Origin: Vicia villosa
Lineage: Eukaryota; Streptophyta; Magnoliopsida; Fabales; Fabaceae
Direction: 5' to 3'
DNA length: 64,000 bases
NCBI RefSeq assembly: GCF_029867415.1
Contig: NW_026706171.1
Coordinates: 1-64,000, forward strand
Made by a program: the position numbers and the translations under genes. Below, piece after piece: positions 1-12,138 of this stretch (positions within the stretch are counted from its first letter, which is position 1; the number at the start of each line of letters is the position of its first letter). The notes under the pieces are model-generated. The model did not search any database, had not been told where the DNA came from, and saw nothing but the letters and a program-made list of their open reading frames with translations.

Positions 1-95
1 TTGAAGGTAAGGATCCAGGGAGATGCAAAGATGTTTTCCTAACAATCTTCTCCCTTTGCTGTGTACAAGACGCCAGGCTTGGACAATTTCCTTCT

Positions 96-1112
96 TCAGC
101 ATGTTGCCATGATCGTCGATGTTCTTGAAGAACAGACCCTCCAATTGGATGTTACTTGGTATATTTTCATGGGATAGCCGTATTGACGACGAGCTAAAGC
201 TGGATTGTAACTGATTCCTCCCTTAGTTCCAATAAGGGGTATGTTGGGAAAACTTCCGCAACTGAAGATGATCTTGGTTTCGTCGTTGTCAGGACTACAC
301 CACTCAATGTCCGTATGAGTGAGAGACATGATTTTCTGTGACCAGTAAAGGCCAACCCTCATGTTCCAGAAAGTGCTAGACTTCGGCAGGTGCGAAACGA
401 ACCATTCGTATAACAACGGTACGCAGCATGTGATTAATCCTCCTCGCTGCAGGTTTCTTGAATGCACAGAGTGATAAGCATCCGCAAGCAAGGTTGGAAC
501 TGGATTTCCAATTAAGAATATCTTAATTGCATTGATGTCGACGAAATCGTTAATGTTAGGGAACAAAAACAATCCGTAGATAAGCAAAGCCAAGATTTCC
601 TCAAAAGCGCTCATATCTTGGATGCTGACGAAGTACCGAGCTTGATCAAACAGGAATTTGGAGGGCAATCCTTGAATTCCTCCTCTACTCACCATATGAG
701 TTCTGATGTCGACTACGTTCAAAGGAGTAGTTGCAGCAATGATAATGTCGTCAGGATTCTTTTCCAAACTGGAGTACGGATCTTGCGCGTACACGGGTAT
801 TCCAATCAGACGAGAGTACTCCTCCAACGTAGGCATGAGCTGATAATCTGGAAAGGTGAAGCAGTGATACGTTGGATCGTAAAACTGTACCAAGGTGGGA
901 AGGATCCCATCCACAATGTTGGTATTGAGCAAAGGCAGAAGTTTTCCATACTTCTCCTTGAAAGCCTGGGGGTTGACCACCAGTTTTCCGAGCTTTCCCA
1001 GTTCCTCGACCTGGGGAATCTTGAAGGTGTATTTCCTAGCTCTCTTTCTCCCATAATCCATGGTATAGATCCTTAAGTCCTTTCTCCGTTTCTCTCTTTC
1101 TATGAAGTTCAA
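96..1112 (-). pseudogene. Ogre ORF1 protein, DUF7745/plant-mobile-domain-like, frameshifted
   Basis: This is the accessory ORF between the leader and gag in Ogre elements; its role is unknown. The open frame gives 338 residues. It starts with a basic stretch (about residues 1-30), followed by TLVQFYDP (73-80) and PTLEEYSRLIGIP (94-106). That pattern recalls the DUF7745 and plant mobile domain families; I recognise it by eye only. The first ATG follows a leader of about 740 nt after the primer site. Near the 3' end (about position 165-175) the homologous reading moves to another frame: the visible ORF ends at 96 with a short unrelated tail, while the neighbouring frame stays open toward position 1 with a plausible continuation of the domain. 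One inserted or deleted base explains this, so this copy is probably inactive. Assignment as Ogre ORF1 is firm; biochemical function is unknown. Confidence 0.75.
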
Positions 1113-1854
1113 AACGTTCGTTATTTAGTTTCCTTGAAAAACGACTCGAAAAAGACTCTTTTTGTTTTTAGTTGTTATTAATGAATGATGCACGAATGCA
1201 TGAATGCACACACAAGAGTTTTAAACAAACATGGCGTTGAAGGGTATAGTGGTCATGAAGTCAAAACGCAAACCTCGCCCCAATGGTAAACTAAGGATAA
1301 GGATTTTTGTACCTGTAGAACGGGTTCTAGGGGTCTCAGAGTTTTTGCTCAACCTTAAACATACGTTGATTGGTATCTATAAGAGAGTTTTCTCTGAGTG
1401 TAGTATCTGCGTGACAATTACTTTCGTAATCACCGCTCTACGTCCTAAAAAAGGCTTTAAGTGGGGTTAATGTGTTTCTAGGTCCTCCTGGTACAAATCA
1501 GTCTCGGAATGTAGTGGCGCAGTTAATCACAACCAGCCAGGCAAATCCCAAGAGTAGAATTGTGAACCAAGATTAGAGGGTTTTCACCGGGAAGACATCC
1601 TCCATCCTATCTTATGTTGCACTCAAATCCGGGTATAGGATTTCTCACCACAAGGGGGAATCAAGCCCTTTCCCGATACAGAATAAACAAAATAAACAAA
1701 TATAAATGCAACAAACACATGATATGACACAGAGGTTAGGCAGGACCTCTCTTGATTGAGGGGGAATTTGGCATCCCTAATTCCTCATTGGGGCTGGACC
1801 AGCAACAGGTCAACCATTGGTTTGGATGAAAAACCAAGGTTTTGAACACTTATA
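1113..1854 (-). other. Ogre untranslated leader between PBS and ORF1
   Basis: About 740 nt of non-coding sequence between the primer binding site and the ORF1 start, in the place expected for an Ogre leader. It includes one copy of the TTCACCGGGAA motif (about 1584) that recurs in the adjoining LTR. Short ORFs here (for example at 1231-1470 on plus) have no recognisable domain and are not called. Confidence 0.7.
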
Positions 1855-1872
1855 TCCCCAGCAGAGTCGCCA
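1855..1872 (-). other. Primer binding site, tRNA-Arg type
   Basis: Minus-strand sequence TGGCGACTCTGCTGGGGA begins 9 nt after the LTR end. It is complementary to the 3' end of plant tRNA-Arg (acceptor ending ...GAGUCGCCA), with one difference from the version I know. This priming tRNA is typical of Ogre elements. Confidence 0.85.
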
Positions 1873-2919
1873 TTTTTTCTATGGTGTCGTTTTTTTTACC
1901 TCCCCGTTTCACTTGGGAGGACGGCACGCTAGACCCTTCACGCGAAATTTGGAAGGAGAATGCGCCCGTGGTGGGATGAATTTTATTTCAGTTCTTCCTA
2001 CGATATCACACGAACTTTCTTATTTGTCCTACGAGTAGGAAAGGGGAAAAAAGATCTCAACTAAACCCTAGGAGTTTGCTAAGTGTGGGGATTCACCTAG
2101 ACTAGAAATTCTGGAGTCCGGGAGGTCGGTTATACATAGGGAAGTGTTTAAACACCCTACATATCTGTAGTACTCTACAGGAACCTTCTCCGTGTCATTG
2201 TGATTGTGTTTACTGCTAATGATTGGGAAAGTTTCTCCTTTGTGTTAGGAGAAGGAATTGAATTGAATAAAAGAAAGACAGACAGACAGACTGACTATTT
2301 TTGGTATTTTATTAGCTCGCTGAGGTTCCTTGTGAACCTCATGCCTACATATCCCTAATGGAAGTCAGAGGTTAATGTAGTTCAGGGAACTAATTGATTA
2401 TTAATTGTTTTTGGGTGCCTTGCTTGAAGCTCAAGGTTGAAGCTTGAATTAAATCTCTGTTTACAGTAAAGAGACATGAAGTCATCTTTATAGAGAGGTA
2501 TTTCTACTATTCCACCACAAACATTTTAAAAGAGTGACAAAATGATTGAATTCATTTCATTAAGAGAGTGACCTTACTTGTGTGTTTGCAAGTATGCTAG
2601 TATCTCTTGAATGAAAGAAAGATGCTCGTCCAAATTAGGGAAAGTGTACAAGTCTGGGGATGTGCCAGAGCATGTCTTTCAGAGTCCTAAATGGGAGACT
2701 TTGATTGAAATTGAAATTGAAATGTTGAAATGTTTGTTTGTTTGAATGTGGTGAGATAGAGGAAAGATCTCTCTATAGAGATAAGCTATGTCTATCTACT
2801 GTATAAAAGATTTGATTTTTTAGCTGGCTTGTATGAGGCCCAAGCTTGAGGCTTTTTGATTGATTGATTATTTATTGACTCCGGGAGAAAACTCTACTGG
2901 GGATTAATTTACAAGGGAT

Positions 2920-3700
2920 TTTTATGTTCTGTACAAAGCCCAGAATTGAGGCTGACTCTACTTGGGGAGAATCTATTTTGATGGGTTTTATTTGGTGTTC
3001 TGTACAAAGCCCAGAATTGAGGCTGACTCTAGCTAGGGAAATATTATTTTCTGCCTTGTACAAAGCCCAAGGTTGTGGCGGACTCTTAAAATAAACTGAG
3101 TATGGATGACTCTATGGGAAAAGATCCTAGATGTTAGGAATCTTTGACATATGAAATATGGTTTATCTGCCTTGTACAAAGCCCAAGGTTGTGGCTACAG
3201 AATAATGAAGGACTCACTAGGGGAGACTCTATTATCTGCCTTGTACAATGCCCAAGGTTGAGGCTGACTATTAACAGGGAGTTTTATTGTTTTGGTGCCT
3301 TGTATGAAGCCCAAGGTTGAGGCTAACTATTTTTGTTGGATTTTGACTCTATTGAAGGATTTATTTTAGAAAGACTGATTTTTTGGAAGCTAACCCTTTC
3401 CAGGGATTTTGACTCAGCTGGTAAAATTATCTGTTAAAAGACTGATTTTTGTCATGTTTTTGGAGGCTGACCCTTTCCAGGGGTTTTGACTCTTTTGGGG
3501 AAATTATCTCCTAAGAGAAATGAATCTTTGGTTTTTGAAGAAGTGATTTTGGAGGCTAACCCTTTCCAGGGATTTTTGTTAAGATGAAAGAATGATTTTG
3601 GAGGCTAACCCTTTCCAGGGGTTTTTGTTAAGATGAAAGAAATGATTTTGGAGGCTAACCCTTTCCAGGGGTTTTTGTTAAGATGAATGGCAGAAAGATT
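2920..3700 (-). repeat. Two degenerate tandem repeat arrays within the Ogre LTR
   Basis: Plus-strand phrases around TGTACAAAGCCCA recur at about 2930, 3000, 3058, 3173, 3241 and 3301, each followed by a GAGGCTGACT-like phrase. A second unit centred on GGCTAACCCTTTCCAGGG recurs at about 3390, 3465, 3550, 3600 and 3650; the last three are spaced about 50 bp. They lie in the R/U5 half of the LTR. Confidence 0.75.
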
Positions 3701-4139
3701 ATCTAGTGGAGACTTCTTGTTTAAAGCCCAAGATGAAGGCTGACACTGACTGAGGATAAGCAAACATGGATCCTAGACTCTGCTAAGGAAGATTGATGAG
3801 GATAAGGGTGACAGAGACTGTCCATGTCTCTCATTCCAAAAGGTGTACTCAATGTAAAATTGAGACAAACTTAGCTTGTTTAAAGTCTGGTTTAAATTGG
3901 AAGAAACTCACCAGGATATGTTAAAAGGTGACTAAAGACCTGTTCCTATGTTTATAAGAAACCTGGTGGGTCCTTGTATACAAGCTCAAGAGGAAGCTGG
4001 AAATGCTTTTAAGAAGCCTGTGGGTCCTTGTACAAAGCCCAAGAGGAGGCTAATCGAGGGTCATCGAGGGTCCTTGTTATAGCACAAGAGAAAGCTATGT
4101 AGTTTTGAACTTATTTTGGCTCTAAGCAAATGGGTAAGA

Positions 4140-4612
4140 GGTTTCACCGGGAATAATTCCTCTTTGAGTGGATGTGTCCTATTTTTTTGGATTCTAAAGT
4201 TTTTGCCAAGATGTTTCACCGGGAATAATTCATCTTGGGGGTTTGAACTACAGATCTCTAATTAGGAAAGAGCCTTCACCGGGAAGACATTCTCAATCCT
4301 AGGTCATATTCCTATAATATATATATAGTTTAACTGTCCTAGGGTTTACACTCAAACATAGTTCTAAACTAATATATATATGCACAGTTTATATTTGACA
4401 GTAATTTAAATAAAGACTGTAAATTGAAAGCTTGTAAAGCCTAACCTGGATGGAGTGGAGGCCTTTGAAGAAGTATGTACAAAGCCTTACCAGCAATTGA
4501 TGGATAACAGTTGAATATATATGATAAACAGTTAATAGTTTTTTGAAAACAAAAGAAGTGAAGATGGACATAGGTCACATAGGTATCTGAAGAGTTTCAC
4601 CGGGAATAATGC
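4140..4612 (-). repeat. Dispersed TTCACCGGGAA motif copies
   Basis: The plus-strand phrase TTCACCGGGAA occurs near 4142, 4213, 4272 and 4588, and again at about 1584 in the leader, usually followed by TAAT or GACAT. Spacing is irregular, so these are interspersed and not a simple tandem array. Confidence 0.6.
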
Positions 4613-5204
4613 CCTTCAAATACCAAAAGAATGTTTTGAAAACAGAAAGAAGATTTTGTAAATACAGTTTTTGAAAACAAGCTAAGAAGAGAAGAAGGTG
4701 TTGGGACTTACACTCTATTAGAGGCCCACTTAAAAAAATGATTTACTGTTTATGAGAAACAGTTGAAAATGATTGAAATGATATAAGGTTTTGTTGTTTG
4801 AAAACCTTCATCATCTGTTTAATCAGAGATTGAAAACAGTTTTGAATATTGACAAAAGTCAACTTAATTAAGGCAAAGATGAAATCTATACCTAATTAAG
4901 ACCTAAATAATTAGGGTTTTATCATAAAATTATTCACAAAGTAATTAGGTTAAAACAAAATGAAAATATATATTTTAAAGTGTTTAAGAAAACATTTAAA
5001 ACATACTATTTTAAACCTAATTAAAATACATGAAATAAATAATATTTTTATGATTTTTTTTATTATTCATAAAATAGGTATATTAAATAACAAGTGTGTG
5101 AAAAATGAAGTGAAAATGAATTAATTTGATAGGTGAATTAATTGTGTGAAGTTGTGAAGAAAATGAAAAGGAAAAGTGATAAAAAAATAATATTTTGGCC
5201 TCAC

Positions 5205-5262
5205 CATGGTTTGAACCCACGCCCTTGAAGCCAACAATCAAAACACACACCAACCAGCCAAC
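5205..5262 (-). other. tRNA-like Pol III module 2 inside the Ogre LTR
   Basis: On the minus strand TGGCTGGTTGG (5260-5250) resembles an A box and GGGTTCAAACC (5218-5208) a B box, 32 nt apart, followed by a T7 run (complement of 5181-5187). A full cloverleaf is not obvious, so this is a promoter-like relic and not a tRNA gene. Confidence 0.45.
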
Positions 5263-5351
5263 GCGCACATGGTGTTATAGAGGGGATTTCATTGCAATAT
5301 GTGTGTTGTCTAGTGCATAGAGTGGAAAAAAGAAAATAAAATCAAAAGGTC

Positions 5352-5426
5352 TGAGGCGAGGGGGATTCGAACCCCAGACCTTGGGCATGAAGAGACTTTG
5401 GACGCGCGCTATAACCATTGAGCCAT
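5352..5426 (-). other. tRNA-like Pol III module 1 inside the Ogre LTR
   Basis: On the minus strand TGGCTCAATGG (5425-5415) fits the A-box consensus and GGTTCGAATCC (5373-5363) is a consensus B box; the T arm pairs through four G-C pairs and a TTTT lies shortly after. The A-box region recalls plant tRNA-Arg, the same tRNA that primes the element. No acceptor stem closes, so I do not call a functional tRNA. Confidence 0.55.
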
Positions 5427-6380
5427 TACGATGAATTCGTAAATAACACAACTACCACTAAATTTATTTTAGATTTAAACCTAAGAATTCAAAAAAAATG
5501 GCGCCACCACCATTACCATCTTCAACCTCTAGCTCCTCCATCTTGGATTTCTAAGCTCTCTCATCTCTCAACCATTTTAAATGATTCAAACATCAAACTT
5601 GCTCGTTTTCAAACGAGGAACATGGTCATGATCTCAGAATTTATTTATTCTAAGTGTACTTAAAGAATTTCAGTATGAACACGAAGAACACATAAACCCT
5701 AATTTTAAAATTAAAAGATGCACAAGATGAATAAATGAATGATGATAGAGGGTTTTCAATCCTCTGATGATGCTGAACAAGATAGAATCGAGTTTTACCA
5801 TAAAGAGTGCTTAAATTAAAGAGGTGGAGTTCAGAAACTTACCTCTGAAAATGGAGGTCGTGAGGATGGTAGAGAGCACCTGGGCTTGTATGAATGATCC
5901 CAAAAGCTTCCTTGGGACTCAGTGATGCTAACTGAATGTTTATTGTAACTTCAATTCTCCTGAATTGCTCTATGGACCTCCCTCGATTTGAGCTTCAAGT
6001 GAACATGGAGGATGATGAATCTGCAGTTACAGATGAGCTGCGACCATCTGGATAGCTCCACTACCTCCTATGGAACGTGCCTGGACGCTTGGCTTTGTTG
6101 GAAACCTTCTGAATTGCTCTATGGACCTCCAACTGCAACAGCTCCAAAGTGAGAGCAACAATGGCGTTCCTCCACTTACAGAAGTGATCCAGGTGCTTGG
6201 ATCACCTCAAATGAACCTCCTTGAGATGTTAGAATGCTTACTTTCCAAAGATAAGCTCTGGTTTGAAGAAAACGATTCTTCTTGCCAAAGAACTTTGAAA
6301 AACAATAAGCATGAGAAGAGAAAGAGAAAGCAAGGAATATGGTTGCTTTGGTGTGTTTTTCTACTGAGGTATGCTCTCCT

Positions 6381-6388
6381 ATTTATAG
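6381..6388 (-). promoter_or_regulatory. Ogre LTR TATA box
   Basis: The minus strand reads CCTATAAATAGGAG here, a near-ideal plant TATA box about 1.54 kb from the LTR start. Transcription would begin some 30 nt downstream (near 6350), defining the U3/R border. Confidence 0.65.
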
Positions 6389-7928
6389 GCAAATGATTCA
6401 GTACTGATTGAGAGAGTGAGCTTGCTTAGTGAAGTGAATTTGGTTTCTTAGCCATGAATAAATTTCAAAGAATATCCAAGTGTGATCATTGCATTTTCGA
6501 GCCAGCTCCCTATCCATTGAATCTATCTGATCTTAGGGAACATTTCAGATACAAAGTGAGCTCTAATTGGTTGGTGAGAAGATTCCTTGGGTGATTCATC
6601 AATTTGCCATAAATTCTCAAATGTAATCATTACATAATCACATGTTCTTGTTTTAGGAATCTTCCTCAATTATCATGGCATGGTAAAAATGAATGCATGG
6701 CATGTTTTCAGATGTGTTATGGGTCGTGTAGCATCCATAATTGAGGTCATGTGCACAAAATTGCAAAGTTCAAAAATGATGCATGACCTATAATTTCACT
6801 TCATGAGGCCAACTTTGAACAAGCATAACTCCTAGCTCAAAATGAATTTGGAGAAGGTTGAACACAATTTGGAAATCCCTAAACATCTACTTCAAATAAT
6901 TAGTTTGGAGTTTCTTCAGAATCCTTTGGCAAATTTGTGAAAAATGAGGCCAAAGTTGGAAGAAAACTAGGTTAAAACACTTAGAAAATTTTCTAAGTGT
7001 TTATGACCTAAAACTTCAAAATTTCCAAAACTCTTAAATGATTGATCTTTTGAAAAAAGTTCCATTGTAAGATGTTGTTTTATTTTGCAAGATCTACAAC
7101 TTTCATGTTGGAAGTTTTTTGAGTTGTGTAGGTGAAATGTTGAGTTCCCACAATGCCCTCAAAAACCCTAATTCCCGACTTTTTGCTCCTTGAAGATTCT
7201 TCTTGAATTTCTTTGGTCAAATGACTTTAATATCCATATATTGATGATATTGATCCTTGAAAGTCATGGTTTGACCAAAAATCTTGAAAGTCAAAGGTGA
7301 TCCCATACAGTTGACTTTTTTCCAGATAAGGTGAGATTTGGACTTTTGTGTAGAATCAAGATCTTCTCCTCAAATGAGTGATGTAAATGGGTTATATTGA
7401 GGTGGTAAAAATTCTTGAATCATGTCTTGAGTTTTGGATCCATGCCTCTGATTAAAAGTCAACTATCCTGGTGAATTAGGTCAAAAACCCTAATTGTCGA
7501 CCAGATGAAAATGATGACGGTAGACTTTGAATTGAGGTGTAATGTCCAGTGGATCTTGTTATATGAGCTATTTGAAGATGATTGATGTCTTTGAATGATC
7601 CCCTGGGGCTTTTTTAGGGTTTCCCAAAGGTGATCCCTGATTTTAGTCCTTGATAGGCTCAAAACCCTAGTCTGGTGACCTGAGTAAATCTGTATTCAGA
7701 GGACTGGGTATCTAATCAATCATAGGTGAGAAAATTAAGCTCTTGAGTCCTATGATTATGTTAGAGACTAATCCTTCTACTGATTGATCCTTTGCCTGAG
7801 TTTTCTTGTCTTTGAACATCCTTGATTAAATGCCAGATGAAGAAGTGACTGCTTTGGGCACTAGTTTTGACCTGATGAAAATCCTGAAGATATGTCATCT
7901 CAGGAGGGTCAAAAATTAGGGTATGACA

Positions 7929-9870
7929 AAGGGTTATGTTCTTCTTGACTTCCACACATCTGAGATCTTTGTGTCACGAAATGTAACATTCCATGAACAT
8001 ATATTACCCTATCTAAGCCCTAACACCAATACTCAAAATTCCACTTCTTGGTCTTACTTCCCATCCAAGTTTCCCATTAACTCTTCCCATGCAGATCCAC
8101 CTCAAACTTCTACACCTCAAACTTCATCAACCTCACCTGGTACTCAACTTACCATCTCTCCACCTCAAATTCCACCAAATTCACCCCAGTCCCTCCCTTG
8201 TGACACTCCATCAGCTAACTTTACATCCCTCACCCAAATTTCTTCTAGAATGAGACAACATCCTTCCTAGCAAGCATCGCCAGGTATTCCGTATGCTTTG
8301 TCCCATTACATTTCCCATGAACATCTCTCTTCTGCTCACTCTAAATATGCTTTGTCCTTAGTTTCTAACTCTGAACCTAAGACTTATAGTGAAGCATCTA
8401 AATATGACTGCTGGAAACAAGCAATGCAAGTTGAACTTTCAGCACTTGAGAAAAATGGGATGTGGAAGATTGTTGACATTCCACCTGGTATAAAACCCAT
8501 TGGGTGTATAAAATCAAGTACCTTGCAGATGGTACTATCGAGAGATACAAGGTGCGTTTAGTTGCGAAAGGCTACAATCAAATAGAGGGCCTTGATTATT
8601 TTGATACATACTCATCTGTTGCTAAGATCACCACTGTTCGAACCATCATTGCCCTAGCATCTTGCAAAAACTGGTACATACATCAGCTTGATGTTAACAA
8701 CGCGTTTTTGCATGGAAAGATTGAAGAAAATGTATACATGGTAATCCCTCCTGGAGTTCACACTGCTAGACCTAATCAAGTTTGCAAACTCGTGAAATCT
8801 CTATATGGCCTTAAGCAAGCCAGTCGCAGGTGGTATGAGAGGCTCACAACATTCTTACTTGCACAACATTACACCCAGGTTACTTCTGATCACTCTCTTT
8901 TCATTAAATCCAATGATACTTCCATTACCATTTTGTTAGTGTATGTTGATGATGTCATTGTCACTGGCAATGATCATGCAGAATCACACTCAATAAAAAT
9001 GGCTTTACACTCGACTTTCCCGATCAAGGATCTTGGCAAACTGAAATATTTCTTAGGTATCGAAGTTGCTCATTCTCAAGCTGGCATTCTTCTTTATCAA
9101 TGCAAAAATTGCTTAGATTTGATATAGGACTCTAGTTTCCTTGATTCAAAACCTGTCTCTACTCCTGCTGATCCAACCATCAAATTGCACCATGATTCGA
9201 GTGAAGCCTATCACGACATTCCTTCTTATCGAAGACTTATAGGAAGACTCTTATACCTTAATGCCACCAGGCCAGACATCACCTTTTGTACACAGTAGCT
9301 AAGTCAATACTTATCCAATCCTACAGTTACACACTTCAAAGTTGATTGTCGTGTCCTACGATATCTCAAATCATGTCCAGCCCGTGGCATCCTGCTTCGT
9401 CGTGATTCCACACTTCAATTGCATGGCTACTCAGATGCTGACTGGGCAGGTTGCTTAGACACTCGTAGATCCATTTCCGGGCAGTGTTTCTTTCTTGGTC
9501 GATCATTGATATCACGGCGTTCTAAAAAGCAACTAACAGTCTCAAGATCTTCATCTGAAGCTGAGTATCGTGCCTTAGCCGCAACAACATGTGAACTTCA
9601 ATGGCTCTTGTTTCTTCTACGGGATCTCCATATTAAATGCCTCAAGATACCGATTATCTATTGTGATAACCAAAGTGCAATTCATATTGCATCTAATACC
9701 GTATTCCATGAATGTACGCAACAATTGGAGATTGATTGCCACATTATTAGAGAGAAGCAGAGCCAAGGCATTCTTAAACTTCTCCCTGTCAAGTCACATG
9801 ATCAGCTTACCGATTTGTTCACAAAACCACTTCTTCCTCAACCTTTCAACACTCTTATATCCAAGTTGAA
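7929..9870 (+). pseudogene. copia pol fragment (integrase end, RT, RNase H), disrupted
   Basis: Residues just after the Ogre junction match the copia segment between integrase and RT, followed by a Ser/Pro/Thr-rich linker. A TAG at 8268-8270 interrupts the first part. The RT continues in the same frame to about 8510, where roughly ten nucleotides appear to be missing beside a short GGGTG repeat, and reading moves to another frame. The YVDD catalytic box of RT is encoded at about 8942-8953. Further in-frame stops lie at 9125-9127 and 9296-9298. RNase H follows (9419 to about 9870), with DADWAG near its start and the AEY and HI/REK region toward the end. No active polyprotein can be made. Orientation and family are certain; the exact lineage is not. 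Confidence 0.85.
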
Positions 9871-9907
9871 GATGATAAACATTTATCAACCTTCATCTTG
9901 TGGGGGA

Positions 9908-10252
9908 TATCAAATACTATGCATGAACAACTCAATAATGGTGCACAAAGTTAGTTAGGAGTTAGTTACTTACTGTTACACACATAAGTGTTTTTATTCT
10001 ATGCAAGCTAATATAAATAGCTTATGGTGCAGCTTAGCTTAGTTTGTATAAATACATACACTGTAACAGTTCCTTCTTTAATGATAATCTTTTTCTTTCT
10101 CCATGTTCATTGAGAGTTATAATATGTGCTGTGTACACCATATTTAAGAATAAACTTCTCAATATTGTCAACCAAGGAAAACATTGTTGTTTTCTTTGAT
10201 TGACGATATAGGAAAGTTATTCCAAAAATATAACAACAACAACAATATCAAC
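9908..10252 (+). repeat. copia 3' LTR (approximate bounds)
   Basis: A purine tract TGTGGGGGA ends at 9907 just after RNase H, as in copia elements. The LTR would begin TATCAAATAC, a decayed TG, and end near AATATCAACA. It contains a clean TATA box at 10012-10020 (TATAAATAG). The boundaries lack a second copy to confirm them. Confidence 0.5.
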
Positions 10253-11414
<1,162 letters not shown>

Positions 11415-11719
11415 CTCTCTCCGTTTCTTTTTAAGTGTTGTTTTAAAAGAAATTTTTTGTTTCCATTTAAGTGTCGTTTTTATAGTTTAATGTTATAATT
11501 TGTCAATTATACTCTTACTTTCTCAATAACTCCACTTCACATTTTCCATAAAATTAATTATTTTCTCAATTACTTATTGGAAAAAGAGAGAGTGTATAAT
11601 TGAATTTATTTGAAAAGAGAAAATAAATGAGGGTATAATAGTAAAAATAAATCTAATAATCCACTATCTTGGTTGAAGAGCTTTTTGCTAAAACGACACT
11701 TAAAAAGGAACGAAGGGAG
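11415..11719. mobile_element. Stowaway-like MITE, about 305 bp
   Basis: Left end CTCTCTCCGTTTC...AAGTGTTGTTTTA pairs with the right end (complement CTCCCTTCGTTCC...AAGTGTCGTTTTA) over about 31 bp with about five mismatches. TA dinucleotides flank both ends, as expected for Tc1/mariner-type Stowaway MITEs. No coding capacity. Confidence 0.85.
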
Positions 11720-12138
11720 TATATATTTGGTTGGAAAATCGGTGGTTGCGTTGGACAATGATGCATATGAGTTTTCAATACGGTGGAGGAGAGGTTGACC
11801 TGCAATGTTAGCACTCAAACATCCAAGTCAGTATGTGAGGAAGAAAAGTGTATGAAATTTGAATTATTGCCATACCCCAATTTTTGACCCTAAGATCACC
11901 CAATCATTTTCATTTCAATCATTAATCAAGATCACAATCTTGAGGTTTGGTTTTTTTGCTCTGAGCTCATCTTGTCTCTAGGAGGGATCACCAAACACCC
12001 ATATTTTGTTAGCTTGTATATGTTATACTAACCAAAATACCAAAAAAATTACTCTGTTCCTTTTGTATGTTTGTGTTTTGTAGGTATCAAGCCAAAGCAT
12101 CCAATCAACAAGGAATTCTTCAACATTTCCACTAGTAC

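Larger units (their letters stand above)
1..7928 (-). mobile_element. Ogre-type Ty3/gypsy element, 5' part, inserted in a copia element
   Basis: Read on the minus strand: LTR start TGTCATACCC at 7928, LTR end ...ACACCA at 1882, tRNA-Arg primer site at 1855-1872, a leader, then ORF1 running to the window edge. The very long LTR, the tRNA-Arg primer site and an extra ORF ahead of gag are hallmarks of Ogre elements. The reading frame of a copia polyprotein begins directly next to the LTR, so the Ogre inserted into that element. The 5-bp duplication on this side should be AAGGG (7929-7933); its partner, gag-pol and the 3' LTR lie outside the window. Confidence 0.88.
1882..7928 (-). repeat. Ogre 5' LTR, 6047 bp
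   Basis: Bounded by TG at 7928 and CA at 1882 on the minus strand, with the primer site just outside. It holds a TATA box (6381-6388), two tRNA-like A/B-box modules (5205-5426), degenerate short repeats (2920-3700), repeated TTCACCGGGAA motifs and a U5 block GGGTGTTTAAACACTTCCC-like at 2139-2157. No host gene is visible inside; small ORFs are random. Confidence 0.85.
7929..10252 (+). mobile_element. Decayed Ty1/copia element, pol 3' half and 3' LTR
   Basis: Contains the end of the integrase region, reverse transcriptase, RNase H, a purine-rich tract and a short 3' LTR in copia order. The Ogre at 7928 split it; the 5' half lies left of the window. At least three in-frame stops and one frameshift mark an old copy. 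Confidence 0.85.

Noticed and set aside
5352..5426. Functional tRNA gene
   Set aside because: A and B boxes are present but no closing acceptor stem or anticodon arm is convincing, so only a tRNA-like module is reported.
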